Assembly: GCF_000003815.2 (NCBI RefSeq)
Contig: NC_049981.1
Coordinates: 28,726,111-28,790,110, forward strand
From: Branchiostoma floridae
Lineage: Eukaryota > Chordata > Leptocardii > Amphioxiformes > Branchiostomatidae
Length of the DNA stretch: 64,000 bases
Direction: 5' to 3'
This document shows, piece by piece, positions 11,209 to 64,000 of this stretch. The position numbers and the translations under genes were made by a program. The notes beneath the pieces were generated by a model. It had not been told where the DNA came from. It saw nothing but the letters and a program-made list of their open reading frames with translations, and made no database searches. Position 1 is the first letter of the stretch, and the number at the start of each line of letters is the position of its first letter.

Positions 11209-14200
11209 CTTGATGTTCCATGCAACGTTACACCTTCCAGACAATGCAGACCTGGGCTCGTGCGGTGAGCAGGCCATCCAGCCCACGTTCTCCCGGATAG
11301 TGGTCGGGTCTGTGGCCACGCCGGGGTCCTGGCCATGGCAGGTTTCCCTCGGGGTGAGTACAACAGTTGGATTATTCTTCAAGGCTTGTGATGGGGACAG
11401 GCACAGTTCAACGTGAATCCACACCTCATCACGTTAATGGTAGTGTTATAGAGGTAGAACAGATATGAATGTATGGGTGTGTGTAGCTGGTCGTCTCCAG
11501 CTCCATCATCCGGGACTCTACATGTACGGTCCATCCTTGGATTGTCCTGAATGGTACTTCCCAAAGAGCACATCTGATTATGTATGTGCATAATATGTAT
11601 TCATCTCCTGATGGTATGTAATCTAAAGTTGAGAAGTTCTGTATCTGTATCTGTATCTATATAGCCGGTATAACCGCCGTTCGACGTAACACACCAGCTT
11701 CGCAGGCACGCGGCGCGGCAGTAGCTGGTTATATTACACCGAACGACCCGTCACACCTAACTTTTGCACATCTATCTGCAAGCGTTCTTTGAAGCTATTC
11801 AGAGAAGATGCCCCTACTGTGCTTGGTGATAACAAATTCCACTCTACGATAGTTCTGGGAAAATTTTTTGAACACATCAATCCTAGGTTGGTAACTCTTG
11901 TATTTGAAGTCATGGCTGTTTCTTGTTCGTTTTTGGGTATTAGATACTTATCAGTCGGTACGTCCACCAGTTTATTGGTCATTTTGTACACCATGCAAAG
12001 TCTAGACCTTTTCCTTCTGTCTTCAAGTGATGTCCACTGCAGATCTGTTTTCATTTTGGTAACACTAGCATCCCTAAGTTCGGTTCACACTTCCGACAAT
12101 GATCGTCCATTCTGTTGAAATGTTGTTCCACAGTACGGCTCCAATGGGCAGCACGTGTGTGGGGCCACGCTTATCGCCCCTGACTGGGTTCTGTCCGCGG
12201 CGCACTGCTTCGCACAACTCTCGTGAGTATTCGTGTCATTTGAAATTCGGTTGTCTCCTAGTTTTATCGTTGAACCTTGCTCACAATATAAAGTCGGTCA
12301 AACAATTGTCTCAGTTCCTCGTCGACTTAACAACGATCCTAAATCAAGAAAGTCGTCTCGACACAAATCGCGACGAGTTCAGTTACTACTTCTGGGCAAC
12401 AGTCTGTGATAACTACTATGGTGTGTATACTTTTCCACCACATGTAGCACAAACCCAGGTTCGTTCGTTGTGAAAGTGGGGAAGCACAACAAGGCCTCCA
12501 CCGACTCCACGGAGCAGAGCATGCAAGTCGCACAGATCATCGTCCACCCGCGGTACCAGCAGGAGGGACAGTGAGTTTAAATTGTCGTCTTAAAAAAATT
12601 CACTTTTAACTTATAAAGAGTCCCGTTATTGAAGGTTTTGTCGAGCCCATAGCAAATCGGGGAGGCAGAGATGAAAATTATCACTTGATAATGCAATGAG
12701 ATATGAGTATCTGTGAACTGCTATGTTTGACAGTACAACTATTCATAAGCTTCCTGTGCAATATTGAAATGAAACACTTTCCAATACTATATAGGGCAAA
12801 TACGACCTCTGTATGGAAGCATACTACCGATCGACTTGATCTTGATGGGTATCCGTATGAAAGACAGAAGGGTATCGCGGTTTTGATTTTACTTTTCTCG
12901 CTTTTCTTGTCAGGAACACCAATGACATCGCCCTGCTGAAGTTGGTCGGGCGGGTCCAACTGAACGATTACGTCATGCAGGCCTGCATCACGGAGACAGA
13001 GGCGCCAGAGGGCGCTATGTGCGTGGCGACAGGTTTCGGAAACACGGAAGGTGGGAAAGCATTTCCGACTTTAATGTGCAGACTGAGATTTCCTTCTGCA
13101 TCAAGCAAAAAAATATAATCAGGATGCATCCAAGGCTTCTCGAGTTATGCTGCTCACACACACACACACACACACATACACACACAGAGAGAGAGAGAGA
13201 GAGAGAAACACGCTCGAAACATAACCTTGTGGCGTAGGTAAATAGTATAGAGCAGAAGCCCGTCTATTCAATACAAGTATTAACTCGACCTTCTCCCTGA
13301 ACGTAGGTACTGGTGGCGACAACTACCTAAAACAGGTACAACTACCGTTGCTTAGCAACACCCAGTGCAGGAGCTGGCTTGGAAGCGTCATCCAAAGCAC
13401 TATGGTGTGCGCTGGGTACGAGGGCGGCGGCTCCGACACGTGCCAGGTAAGATTGTACTATCACAGATACGGATGTTGTTTCTTGTATAGATAAGCTTAG
13501 CAGCTGGGTTGTCAGTTACTACATGACAGGGCGCTGTCGTACAGCAATGATCGAAGTTAGGGCGAGGCGATGCTACCCAACGGGGCTGAAACGCAAGGGT
13601 CTGAAGCAGCTACGGCTCGGCGCGCTTAGGAAACATAATATTCACGGCCCAAGATGCGAACAAAGATGTTATAATAATTTGGAGTTAGGGTTTGGTGACA
13701 GATCGCGCCGCATCAAAACATTGGGTGATATTACATATCTAGTCTAAATAAGACTTGTTAAACATGTACATGCACTGCAGTTGTACTTCCCTGGAAATTT
13801 AAAAAAACGTGTTGACTCAATGGCACTACCTGTGATAGGGCTGCAAAGTTTACACCACACATTATTGGCACGACAAGAGAGATTTCGACTTTTGTTTAAT
13901 TACAATAAATCAACAATGGATAAAGGTATCGGGTGTGTGTTATCAATGCCTATGTGTTGGCTTATTAGTAGCCAATGTAGTCCTAACTACAATTCAATGA
14001 GCCTGTGCTCAAATATTTTAATTGGAGAAGAACTGACTTTGAATATCACTTGAGTGCATCCTCACCATTATATGTTACATTTTCAGGGAGACAGCGGCGG
14101 CCCGCTGACGTGTCCTCGCCTGGGCAAGTGGTTCGTGTCAGGGGTCACCAGTTTCGGCCAAGGGTGTGCGGACCCGCGCAAGCCGGGGGTGTACACCCGT

Positions 14201-14248
14201 GTGGGATACTACATCGACTGGATCCTGAAGTACACAGCTAACAACTAA
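8310..14248 (+). CDS. Two-kringle trypsin-like serine protease (plasminogen-like), secreted
   Basis: Ten exons: 8310-8361, 9073-9309, 10000-10105, 10485-10615, 11241-11353, 12134-12222, 12448-12570, 12914-13050, 13307-13446, 14087-14248. Phases chain exactly to 429 aa. Order: signal peptide (1-17), kringle 1 (Cys19-Cys96, one exon), kringle 2 (Cys98-Cys175, split by an intron), activation site R194|I195 with RIVVGS instead of the usual RIVGG, and a protease domain with His237 (SAAHC), Asp288 (NDIALL), Ser379 (GDSGGP) and S1-pocket Asp373, so trypsin-like Arg/Lys specificity is expected. Exon 7 must use the AG at 12446-12447; the CAG 11 bases further on breaks the frame. Vertebrate plasminogen has a PAN domain and five kringles; this is a shorter chordate form. 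A secreted zymogen is likely. The 3' end faces the - strand protease, 359 bp away. ATTAAA at 14334 may be the polyadenylation signal. Confidence 0.93.
8810..8991. mobile_element. MITE with TACAGTCAAACCTG termini
   Basis: It begins TACAGTCAAACCTG and ends with the complement CAGGTTTGACTGTA. Inside are repeats of GGCCACCTCTAYAGAGG type. It has the same termini as the elements at 16796 and 51475. It lies in intron 1 of the kringle protease. Confidence 0.8.
9513..9622. mobile_element. 110-bp GC-rich insertion with 9-bp target-site duplication
   Basis: It starts TAGCCTG and ends CAGGCTA. It is flanked by exact direct repeats CACATGCTG at 9504-9512 and 9623-9631. It lies in intron 2 of the kringle protease. 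Confidence 0.75.
10143..10303. mobile_element. Short inverted-repeat element (AGCCTGGTAACCA termini)
   Basis: The left end AGCCTGGTAACCA and right end TGGTTCGGTTACCAGG form an imperfect terminal inverted repeat around about 130 bp. It lies in intron 3 of the kringle protease. Confidence 0.6.
11047..11126. repeat. 80-bp hairpin with 23-bp arms
   Basis: Arms 11047-11069 and 11104-11126 are complementary with one mismatch (ATTATGTTACAATTTTTAAG against its complement), separated by a 34-base loop. It could be a tiny MITE or a pre-miRNA-like foldback. AT-rich arms favour the MITE reading. Confidence 0.5.
11162..11207. repeat. (TA)n microsatellite
   Basis: About 22 TA units just before the acceptor of exon 5 of the kringle protease. 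Confidence 0.95.
11639..12054 (-). mobile_element. 3' end of a non-LTR retrotransposon (LINE), 5'-truncated
   Basis: The - strand frame 12054-11734 encodes about 106 aa with the typical C-terminal tail of CR1/jockey-like reverse transcriptases: [20 protein letters not shown], then [11 protein letters not shown], then SLNSFKERL. After the stop comes a short 3' region ending in GATACA-type tandem repeats (11639-11660, complement), as is common at CR1/L2-like 3' ends. The reverse transcriptase and endonuclease domains are missing. It sits antisense in intron 5 of the kringle protease. Confidence 0.8.
13155..13206. repeat. (CA)n(GA)n microsatellite
   Basis: A CA tract with one TA interruption is followed by a GA tract, in intron 8 of the kringle protease. 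Confidence 0.95.
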
Positions 14249-14607
14249 GGCGGCAACACACCGCATTCATGGAGAACTCACATTGAACTTAATTAGGATG
14301 TAAAACGTTATTTTGAAAGACTATCTATAAAACATTAAATGCAATGTTCTTCGGACCCCAATGCTCTCGTGTCATTCTTTCAAGTGTTTCTATTTCAGGA
14401 TTATTACTGAGCTCAAAAGAGTAAATTTTCAATTATTCTATACCCGGGTACCCAAAAGCTCGTACAGCATTGTATCTTTGAATTACATTCTAACTACTTA
14501 TGTTTCCTTTTTGTTAATTCACAACAATCTCGCCTTAACCATAAGAGTATCAGTATTAGAATGTTTCGTCAACGATGATCAGCGATGTCTCCCAAACTCC
14601 AGCCCGC
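14249..14607. other. Convergent 3' intergenic spacer
   Basis: 359 bp between the stops of the two convergent protease genes. It must hold both 3' UTRs, which may overlap. ATTAAA at 14334 serves the + gene. No clear AATAAA is seen for the - gene. Confidence 0.6.
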
Positions 14608-17600
14608 TCACTCGCCGCCATGTTCCGCCATGACCCACCGGATCCAGTCCACGTAGTGGCTGACCTTGGTGTAGACTCCATAACTTCCGGGTCGGCCGCA
14701 CTCGTCATCACCAAAGCTGGTCACGCCAACCATCGTCCAGCTGGGTGGAGCAAAAATAATGCAATCTTATTAATGGTATGATGAAACAAAGATAACAAGT
14801 TCGTGATACGAAACAATACAGTGTGTCAATACATCTACTGATATATGTAATCTACACAGGGGCATGAGAATGAGAGTATGAACTTATCTGTTCTATATGA
14901 GCATCAAGGGTAAGTAAAAAGCCACGAATATCATGTTAAGTTCACTGGAAAACAAAGAGACAAGGACTAGCTATTCTTAAAACACTGATATATAGGCTAA
15001 ATAAAAGTTTGCGCCTTGTCTTACCTATCGCCTTGTTGACATGACATGGGTCCCCCGCTGTCCCCGCCACAAGAGTCCCTGCCGCCCTCCTCGTACCCTG
15101 CGCAGTACATGCCGGGTCCGATGGCGTAATCACCGTACTCTGCGTACGTCTCACGGCACGTGACGTCATCAATAATGGGGACCTGGACCTGTTAACGCAA
15201 GAAAACAATGCTCCTATGATATCGCAAATTCTGTATAAGACATATGGTACTCGAGGCGAACTCCATTCAGCACCAAGGACATTCAGCACCAAGGACAGGG
15301 TAGGTATGTAGATCATTATTACATGTTATTGCGCATCACTTAACGTTGCTGTTGATCTCTCGTTTCTTTTCTTTTTTAGGTTGTACAATGTATTCTTTAT
15401 CTACAGGAAGCATTCCAGATATGTTGCTCTTGAGCCTGTGATATTTGTATAACTACAAAACATGGGTTTGACAAATCATTGTTTCTTCTTTACTATCAAT
15501 TGTGTCCAGATGCAGTGTACTTCTCTATGTAAAGATTATATTTGCTCATCAAAATGAACTCACCTCTCTTAGAATGTTACTCCCTACCAATGAAGGCTGC
15601 ACGTATTTGCCCCATCCCGTGACGTAACATCCGGTCCCGACCGGCGGGAAGTCTCCTGGTTCCGGTAGACAGATGGGGTAGACGGCAGGGCTCAGTTTGA
15701 CCGGTTTCTTCAGCTTGAGGAGCGCTATATCGTGGTGATCAGTCTCGCGTGTGTAGTCTGGGTGGAGAATTACTTTGGCAATCTGAAGGAACAGAAAAAT
15801 TTTAATGTAGGCCATGTTGAAAAATCCACGACTTGACTTCAGGATTTTTTCGACGATTATACTGTGCTTCAATCAATGTGTGCGTGCGTGAGTGCGTGTG
15901 TGTGTGTGTAAAAAAAAGGTGGGCACAATCCTGCTTTCCCTGTAGCTAGTCCCTTTCCATTTTTCTTACTTGAGCATTTTTCTGTGTGTCCTCTCGCGTC
16001 ATGAAGTCATGTTCCCCAACTCTGACCAGAGACTTCCGCTGAGTGGACTTCCGCCGGAAGCAGTGAGCCGCCGTCAGAACCCACTGCGGAGAAATGAGTG
16101 TTCCTCCGCAGAAGTGTCCGAAGTAGTCCTTGTCCAACATGGCGACCTAAAGTAAAGTACACATGTACATTGTCATACAAATGATTCGTTGCTTCAGTAG
16201 CTAGTGCCAATGGGGTTTGAAACAGTTACGTTTTTTATCTTGTGTCTAAGTTGACTTTTAACCGGCACACGAGATGTCAAAATCAGAAGCTCCCATGTTA
16301 TTCCATAGAAATCCGCTAGGAGGGATTGTACATCGAACACGAGCTTCGTTTGCCCGGTCCACTAATATCATACGGATCCATACACATTTTCTTGAGTCAT
16401 GCATACATGTACACAACAAACAAATAACATTAACTTGCACGCACCCCACACACCCAACAAACAAACAAATAAGCGACACTGAAAACATAACCTTCATGTC
16501 GAGGGTAATTATCATAAGTTGTTTAATTACAGAATATCGCCAAAACTTATTAAATATTACAGCGTTCCCTGGTGACACCTGCTTGGAAATGAATAAGCTA
16601 TAGTTTACCTGCCACGGCCAGCTCCCCTGTCTGGCCGGCCGACCCCCCACGATCCTGAAGCGAGGTAACTGTGGTTTGACACCGCAGCCAGACGAGTTGA
16701 ACTTGCCCTCCGACTGTTCGGGATAAGGATCTTCATCTGTGGTGACGTAGCATGTTGGTAACTATATCGCGATGTCAAATTTGTTTCATCTTATCTACAG
16801 TCAAACCTGCCCAAGTCGACCACCCGTGGGACCGGAAAAAAACAGTCGATTTGGACAGGTGGTCGCTGAGAAGAGTATCAACTCAAAACATGCCCGATGC
16901 AAAGTATGAATGGTTTCCGCTGTGTTTGATGGCAAATAGCAAGCACACTGCACGCACGCACACTGTAAACTGTAAATTTAACCCCAAGCTTTCATCGAGC
17001 TTTTATTCGATACAGTGTTCTAAAGCTCAATATTCGTACACTAACGTTTTAGACAGTAAGGGAACTTTGATGCTGTCTGTTACCATACAAGCCTTTATTC
17101 GACGCTGTGTTCTTGATCGCCGTATCTGAAATAACTACGGTGCACCTTTCGAATTCGATGCCCGGTACGTCCCGATAGCGTACTTTCCCACGGGTGAATG
17201 TACAATACAGTTGAACAAAAGCACGCACACAGATCTTTCTTAAAAAGGTATGAGCTACACAGATCTTTCTTGAAAAAGTATCAGGCTATATACGTTTCAG
17301 TATTCGTTCACCTTATGATGATATGGATTGAAAAAAAAAAAAACTTCTGTAACAACTAAATTCGGATTTTCTTACAACGAAATTTCCTCCCATATTACAG
17401 TAGACTGACCCATCGACCCACCCATTGACCTGCGTAAAAGCAGTCAAAATCCGTCGCAAACTGGCCGATTTCGGCACAAAATCGCGCTAGTTATCATCAA
17501 AAATCGATGAAAACCTCAATTTTGAAAATGATGCGGTCGTTATGGGTCCCAATTTGGGCCGGTCGCGGTCGCGTTGGCCAGGTGATCGTTGAGAAAATGT

Positions 17601-19462
17601 CACTTAATGCTTGCGTCAATGGGAAAAAAATTCGGCACCGAGAAAAAGCGGTCGAAATGGCCAGGTGGTCGCTGAGAAGAGGTGGTCGCTCGGGCAGGTT
17701 TGACTGTATATCAAATCAAAACGACATACATCATCTATGAAACAATAGAAAATGGACTCCAATAGGTCATACCTTCTTCTCCGTTGTTTTCCTCGATGTA
17801 CTCCTCAGAGACGACCTCGTCAGAAGCCCCCTGTGTGACAGGCTCCTGGTGCCGGGTGGTCGGTGGGACAGGAGGGGCAGCAGTGGTGGCTGTCTCCTGC
17901 TGCTCGCACGCCGTTCCCGGGATGGAACAAAACCTCGCCTGGGTTTGAATTTCATCTCCGCATTGCAGAAACCTCTTGCACTCACGGTACCTGCAGGTTG
18001 ATACAATAGATGAGTCTCTAGGGCTAGGACGACCCCGCCCCGTCCATGATGAATGAGGCATAGCGAGATATATCTTTGAGGGCGAATATTGGTTTCAATT
18101 TTTAGTTTGTTTGGTCAAGTATTCTTCATGCCAGTATGATATTTGAAAAGATTACCAGTTCATGACTTACAAACAGACAACACACAAAAGGCCAGTGGCA
18201 CCAAGACTACCTCCTGAGCAGCGATCGTAAGGCCGGGGAAGAAGTATGATAAAAGAAAAAAATTCTGTGAGAAAGAATTGCAATTTACATACCGTTTTTG
18301 AACGCAAGACCTTGTACACCGAGACCATGTGGACCATTGACGAAAAGCGGAGTCAGGGACCCTTCCCCTGGAAGAGCGGTAACGTTGGTATTCCTCTAGT
18401 GAGTCGGGCAGCAGTTCAGAGCTGTCCCCACTACCGTCTCCGGACTCTTCGGAGGAGGAGGAGTAGTAGTGGACAAATGATGATGTCTGCAAGGAAGATA
18501 AAGATATCAGAATTGTCATGATTACAACGCCTTTAATATTCACATTCCTGCACTTAGCCCGATATGGAATAAATGTACAATAATGCTATTAACGCATTAT
18601 TTGCAATGTTCAAAATTGGTCCCATTGTGGGTACTAATTCAGCAAACTATTTTTCTGAGCAAGTCTGTTTGCGTACGCTGCATTTCAAATGAACATCGCT
18701 AGGAGTACAGGAATGAGACGCATAATCAACACAACCTCCAACGGCTGGTAAACAATATCGTAAAATATGACATCATCAATAACAAAGTGACTCATTGACA
18801 TCCGGTGCCCCCCTCCACATCATCTCCCATACGTAGTTCGTCGTTGCTGCTTGCCCATAGATGTTTTTTTTTTATCTCGTTACAACATGAGTTCGTAGAC
18901 TCTAACATAAAACAATGGCTGAACGAAGAACTTATCACGACCACCACCGAGTACAATTAGATGTTGTTTAACTTCCATTGATATAATGGTGGAACTCCTT
19001 CATCCATACAGAATATAATTCAGCTTTCAGCATTTGGTTACCTTGGAAAACGTTAAATAAGATACATACGATACATAAGATACACATCTGATAAATATAA
19101 CAAGAAGATTTGTTGAAAAAAAATTAAAGAGCAGCTTCATTTATTGGACTACGGACTTTGTACGCATGTCAACTTTAATTCAATTGCGAATACACTGTAA
19201 TACATGACAGAGAGAAGACCGTTCTGAAAGCGAACCCTGTAAATGATACAACTTTACACAAAGGCATCTCAGACAAAGCACAGTTTATCTTGCGTCTGCG
19301 TCCATGACAAAGAAGTCACCAGCCATAACATGTTTGTAGTCTGTTGTGTCAGTGATGTAAACATTACTAACCCTAGACTGAGGATCTTACCTGCAACACA
19401 AGTTGAAGCATCACAGACACCACAAGAAGGGCGAAAATCGTGCCGCTGTTTCGAGTCACCAT
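14608..19462 (-). CDS. Thrombospondin type-1 repeat plus trypsin-like serine protease, secreted
   Basis: Eight exons in transcript order: 19462-19391, 18486-18293, 17990-17773, 16736-16609, 16146-15970, 15782-15564, 15188-15025, 14740-14608. Phases chain exactly to 434 aa. Order: signal peptide (1-24, [20 protein letters not shown]...); a Ser/Asp/Glu-rich stretch (33-57); one TSP1 repeat (about 74-120) with [11 protein letters not shown] and six cysteines; a Thr/Pro then acidic linker (121-171); Cys179, probably linking to the protease; activation site R189|IVGG; His232 (TAAHC), Asp281 (HHDIALL), Ser380 (GDSGGP) and S1 Asp374 (trypsin-like). The TSP1 repeat is split by an intron after the third basic residue. 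A single N-terminal TSP1 fused to one trypsin domain is not an arrangement I recognise from vertebrate proteases. A secreted zymogen that binds matrix or glycan through TSP1 is inferred. Confidence 0.92.
16796..17708. mobile_element. MITE with TACAGTCAAACCTG termini, long form (913 bp)
   Basis: It starts TACAGTCAAACCTGCCCAAG and ends with the complement ...GGGCAGGTTTGACTGTA. Subterminal GACCACC/GGTGGTCG repeats occur at both ends. Against the 475-bp copy at 51475, it carries roughly 430 extra internal bases (about 16985-17445). It lies in an intron of the TSP1 protease. Confidence 0.85.
17228..17286. repeat. Short tandem duplication
   Basis: ACACAGATCTTTCTT followed by AAAAAGGTAT/AAAAAGTAT occurs twice, about 30 bp apart, inside the long MITE. 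Confidence 0.6.
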
Positions 19463-19592
19463 CTCGTTGGGGAAATGAGCTAAGATAATGGTCCGAGTTT
19501 CCTGTCCTATGTCTAAGGTAACTTCTTTTGTGTGATGACGCCGGTGTGTGACGCATCCACAGAGGAATAATTACAAGCAAAGCTCGGCGATC

Positions 19593-19650
19593 AAGGGTCA
19601 AGTGTTTATGCAAACAGACGGGAAAACAAGACGATTCACCCCTTGACCCT
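19593..19650. promoter_or_regulatory. Candidate nuclear-receptor/forkhead site cluster upstream of the TSP1 protease
   Basis: AAGGGTCA (19593-19600), TGTTTATGCAAACA (19603-19616, an inverted pair of forkhead-like TGTTTRY sites) and TGACCCT (19644-19650) lie 130-190 bp upstream of the - strand ATG. The combination resembles HNF4/FOXA-type modules of vertebrate liver genes. This is inference from motifs only. Confidence 0.35.
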
Positions 19651-20439
19651 CTCAATTATGCACATTAGGCGCAAGCTTTGAAACTTCTGACTGAGGAGAC
19701 TGCAATGTTTTTCCAGACAAAGGGTCCCGACAGTCGACTTCAGATAAAAGCGCGGGTTATTCTGAGAAACAGTCTCCCTTGCCAATGTGCCGTGAACTCA
19801 TTCACATGTCGTAAGCGTTATGGACTTGAATCGGGAAAAACAAAATTTGTTCTGACATTCTAGAAAATAAACTGCTTGACCTTGATGGCTTACATTTGGA
19901 TTCTGCCATCGCGCAAGATACTCCGTGTCAGTCATGAATGGGTGAAGAATTATGGCGATAGCTGTACTTCTTAGTTTTACCGCTAGAAAGCGCTTTTATC
20001 GTACTGTATTGACATTATACAGTTTTCAATCGGATAAGATACATGTATTTTCATTCGAGTCATGTCATGATTGTGAATTTTACAAATGAAAACCGCATGT
20101 ATGTTTGTGCCTTCCCAGGGTTAACCTCCTTGACCTTCCAAACCTATGTAATGCCATCGTCCAAACAATAAGGTTCATATTAAAGAATAACTTTTCATCA
20201 AACATCAGTAGTGATCACCATACATAACGTTATAACGAACACGAGAAGAAGGAGAAGAAGAAAGTGTTACATATCTGGCGAAAGAATATGCACATATTCT
20301 TGCTATTTTCTTGTTTGTTTTTAACGTTTATCCAGAAGTTCAGCAATAGCATACTTGTGGCCTTTTGTTCCAGTCAGTATGCATATTCTAACGTACACCG
20401 AACGCGAAGGGAGTGAGCGCATAGCTTGGCACGGCCGGA

Positions 20440-20447
20440 TGACGTCA
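20440..20447. promoter_or_regulatory. CRE (CREB/ATF site) before the distal BMPR1 first exon
   Basis: A full palindromic TGACGTCA lies 31 bases before the ATG at 20478, in a GC-rich stretch. The start is in a GTCATGGCGG context, which also resembles a YY1 site. Confidence 0.55.
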
Positions 20448-20477
20448 CGACCAGCCAGACCTCCACAGCCAGCCGTC

Positions 20478-63006
<42,529 letters not shown>

Positions 63007-64000
63007 TTGTCATGCCCTTTGACCGTGTCAGGAATGAGGTCAAGGGTTGCTACCTTTGACCTCTGTATAGGCTTTGTACTGAGTATTTATTCACAGTTTG
63101 TATAGACATTGAAGACAGTTGGAGAGAGAACTGTAGTCAGAACTTGCCCATTTTATATGTAGTTAAGGTTAGATTCAACGCTGTCACAGATACTGTAAAA
63201 TCTGAATCTGTACAGAGCCAAACTGATCTTGAAGGCAAGATGTGAATATGTAGAAAGAATTGCCTTTCTTGGATCGGCCTGTTAGTGTTATATTCTCTGC
63301 CATATGCACCACTGGTAGAAGCTGGTGTACTGATTAGAGTACACTTGTGAAAATCGTTGTAACCACTATGATTTTATAAAGGGCATCCCACTGAAAAAAT
63401 TATTTTTTAAGTGCATGAAAAAGATGCAGTCATGCACAGTTTGGATGGTTAGAATCCTCTGCATGCAAACCAAACCCACTGAAGTAAAGTATGAATGAAA
63501 ATTCCGTGACCTCCAGGGAACCCACTACAATTCCCTAACCCCACCATGGGATATTTAAGAACATGTTGCAGTCATTGTCAATGGCTCCCTGACAGAAAAA
63601 AAGGCAGATTCAAAGGAATGTCAAACCCACTGAAATGTTCAGAAGTTTCCTCAACTGGAGCCTTTAGAGCATAAAATCATTTAGTGTAATTTTTGAAACC
63701 TAAAATGTACCAGCCAACAACCCACTTGTATTGTTGTAATGGCAACCCACTGAAACGTGCCCAATTGAAATTTTAAAAACAAAACTTGAAAAAAATGAGA
63801 ATTTTTGGTTAGGAATTTAACTTGCCTTGCCTTGGCTTAGCCTGACCTATCCTAAACCCAAACATAAGTTGTATGGCCTGGGCAGCATCATCACCATTTG
63901 GTATGTATTGTATATAATCTATCATGTCATGAAGGAACATTAATCATGGCTTAAGATGGTCTTGTAGAAACAACTAGAGGTTGACCAACACATTTCCTTT
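63007..64000 (+). other. BMPR1 3' UTR and downstream sequence
   Basis: No coding exon. No AATAAA is found, so the transcript end is undetermined. The motif ACCCACTGAA recurs at about 63390-63740 (also as CCCACTGAAATG and CCCACTGAAACG), suggesting a loose repeat. Confidence 0.4.

Larger units (their letters stand above)
19463..20477. other. Divergent intergenic region between the TSP1 protease and BMPR1
   Basis: The two genes start head to head, 1015 bp apart, so the region should hold both promoters. Near the protease side lie nuclear-receptor half-sites and paired forkhead-like sites (19593-19650). Near BMPR1 a full CRE (20440) is present. No coding exon is supported. Confidence 0.6.

Noticed and set aside
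12459-12570. Starting kringle-protease exon 7 after the CAG at 12457-12458
   Set aside because: It puts the following codons out of frame with the protease; the AG at 12446-12447 restores VVKVGKHN in frame.

Overview
This is eukaryotic, intron-rich draft genomic DNA with three runs of N (33190-33289, 35156-35352, 61102-61201). It most likely comes from a cephalochordate (Branchiostoma, amphioxus). The basis is a single BMPR1A/B-type receptor whose kinase is very close to the vertebrate one, a two-kringle plasminogen-like protease, short-exon/long-intron genes, and intergenic DNA full of short inverted-repeat elements. The species is inferred, not proven. All gene models were built by hand from splice sites with phase bookkeeping.

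Layout. (1) 541-6473, + strand: a tandem family of small secreted ten-cysteine proteins with the prokineticin/colipase/Dickkopf-like cysteine pattern. Copy 1 lacks its signal exon, which lies off the window. Copy 2 is complete (101 aa), and an extra, intact copy of its last exon lies downstream. (2) 8310-14248, + strand: signal peptide, two kringles and a trypsin-like domain (429 aa, 10 exons). (3) 19462-14608, - strand, converging tail to tail on gene 2: signal peptide, acidic Ser-rich stretch, thrombospondin type-1 repeat, Pro/Thr/Glu-rich linker and trypsin-like domain (434 aa, 8 exons). (4) 20478-63006, + strand: BMP type I receptor (ALK3/6 class, 525 or 537 aa), spread over about 43 kb with a first intron of 26 kb. 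Two first coding exons (20478 and 40067) each encode a signal peptide and end in the same phase. The second lies just downstream of an RFX X-box plus CCAAT box.

The rest is intron and intergenic DNA holding at least a dozen short palindromic or terminal-inverted-repeat elements in several families, two copies of a tRNA-derived SINE, a LINE 3' tail, and microsatellites.

The most interesting candidates are two possible alternative exons in the receptor. An exon at 53262 would end the protein right after the membrane anchor, giving a BAMBI-like, kinase-less receptor. A coding-looking open frame at 60383 would replace the activation loop and C-lobe. Both match the phase of the upstream exon. Genes 1 to 3 encode secreted proteins of types often linked to haemostasis, proteolysis or cytokine signalling, but nothing in the sequence shows that they act together.
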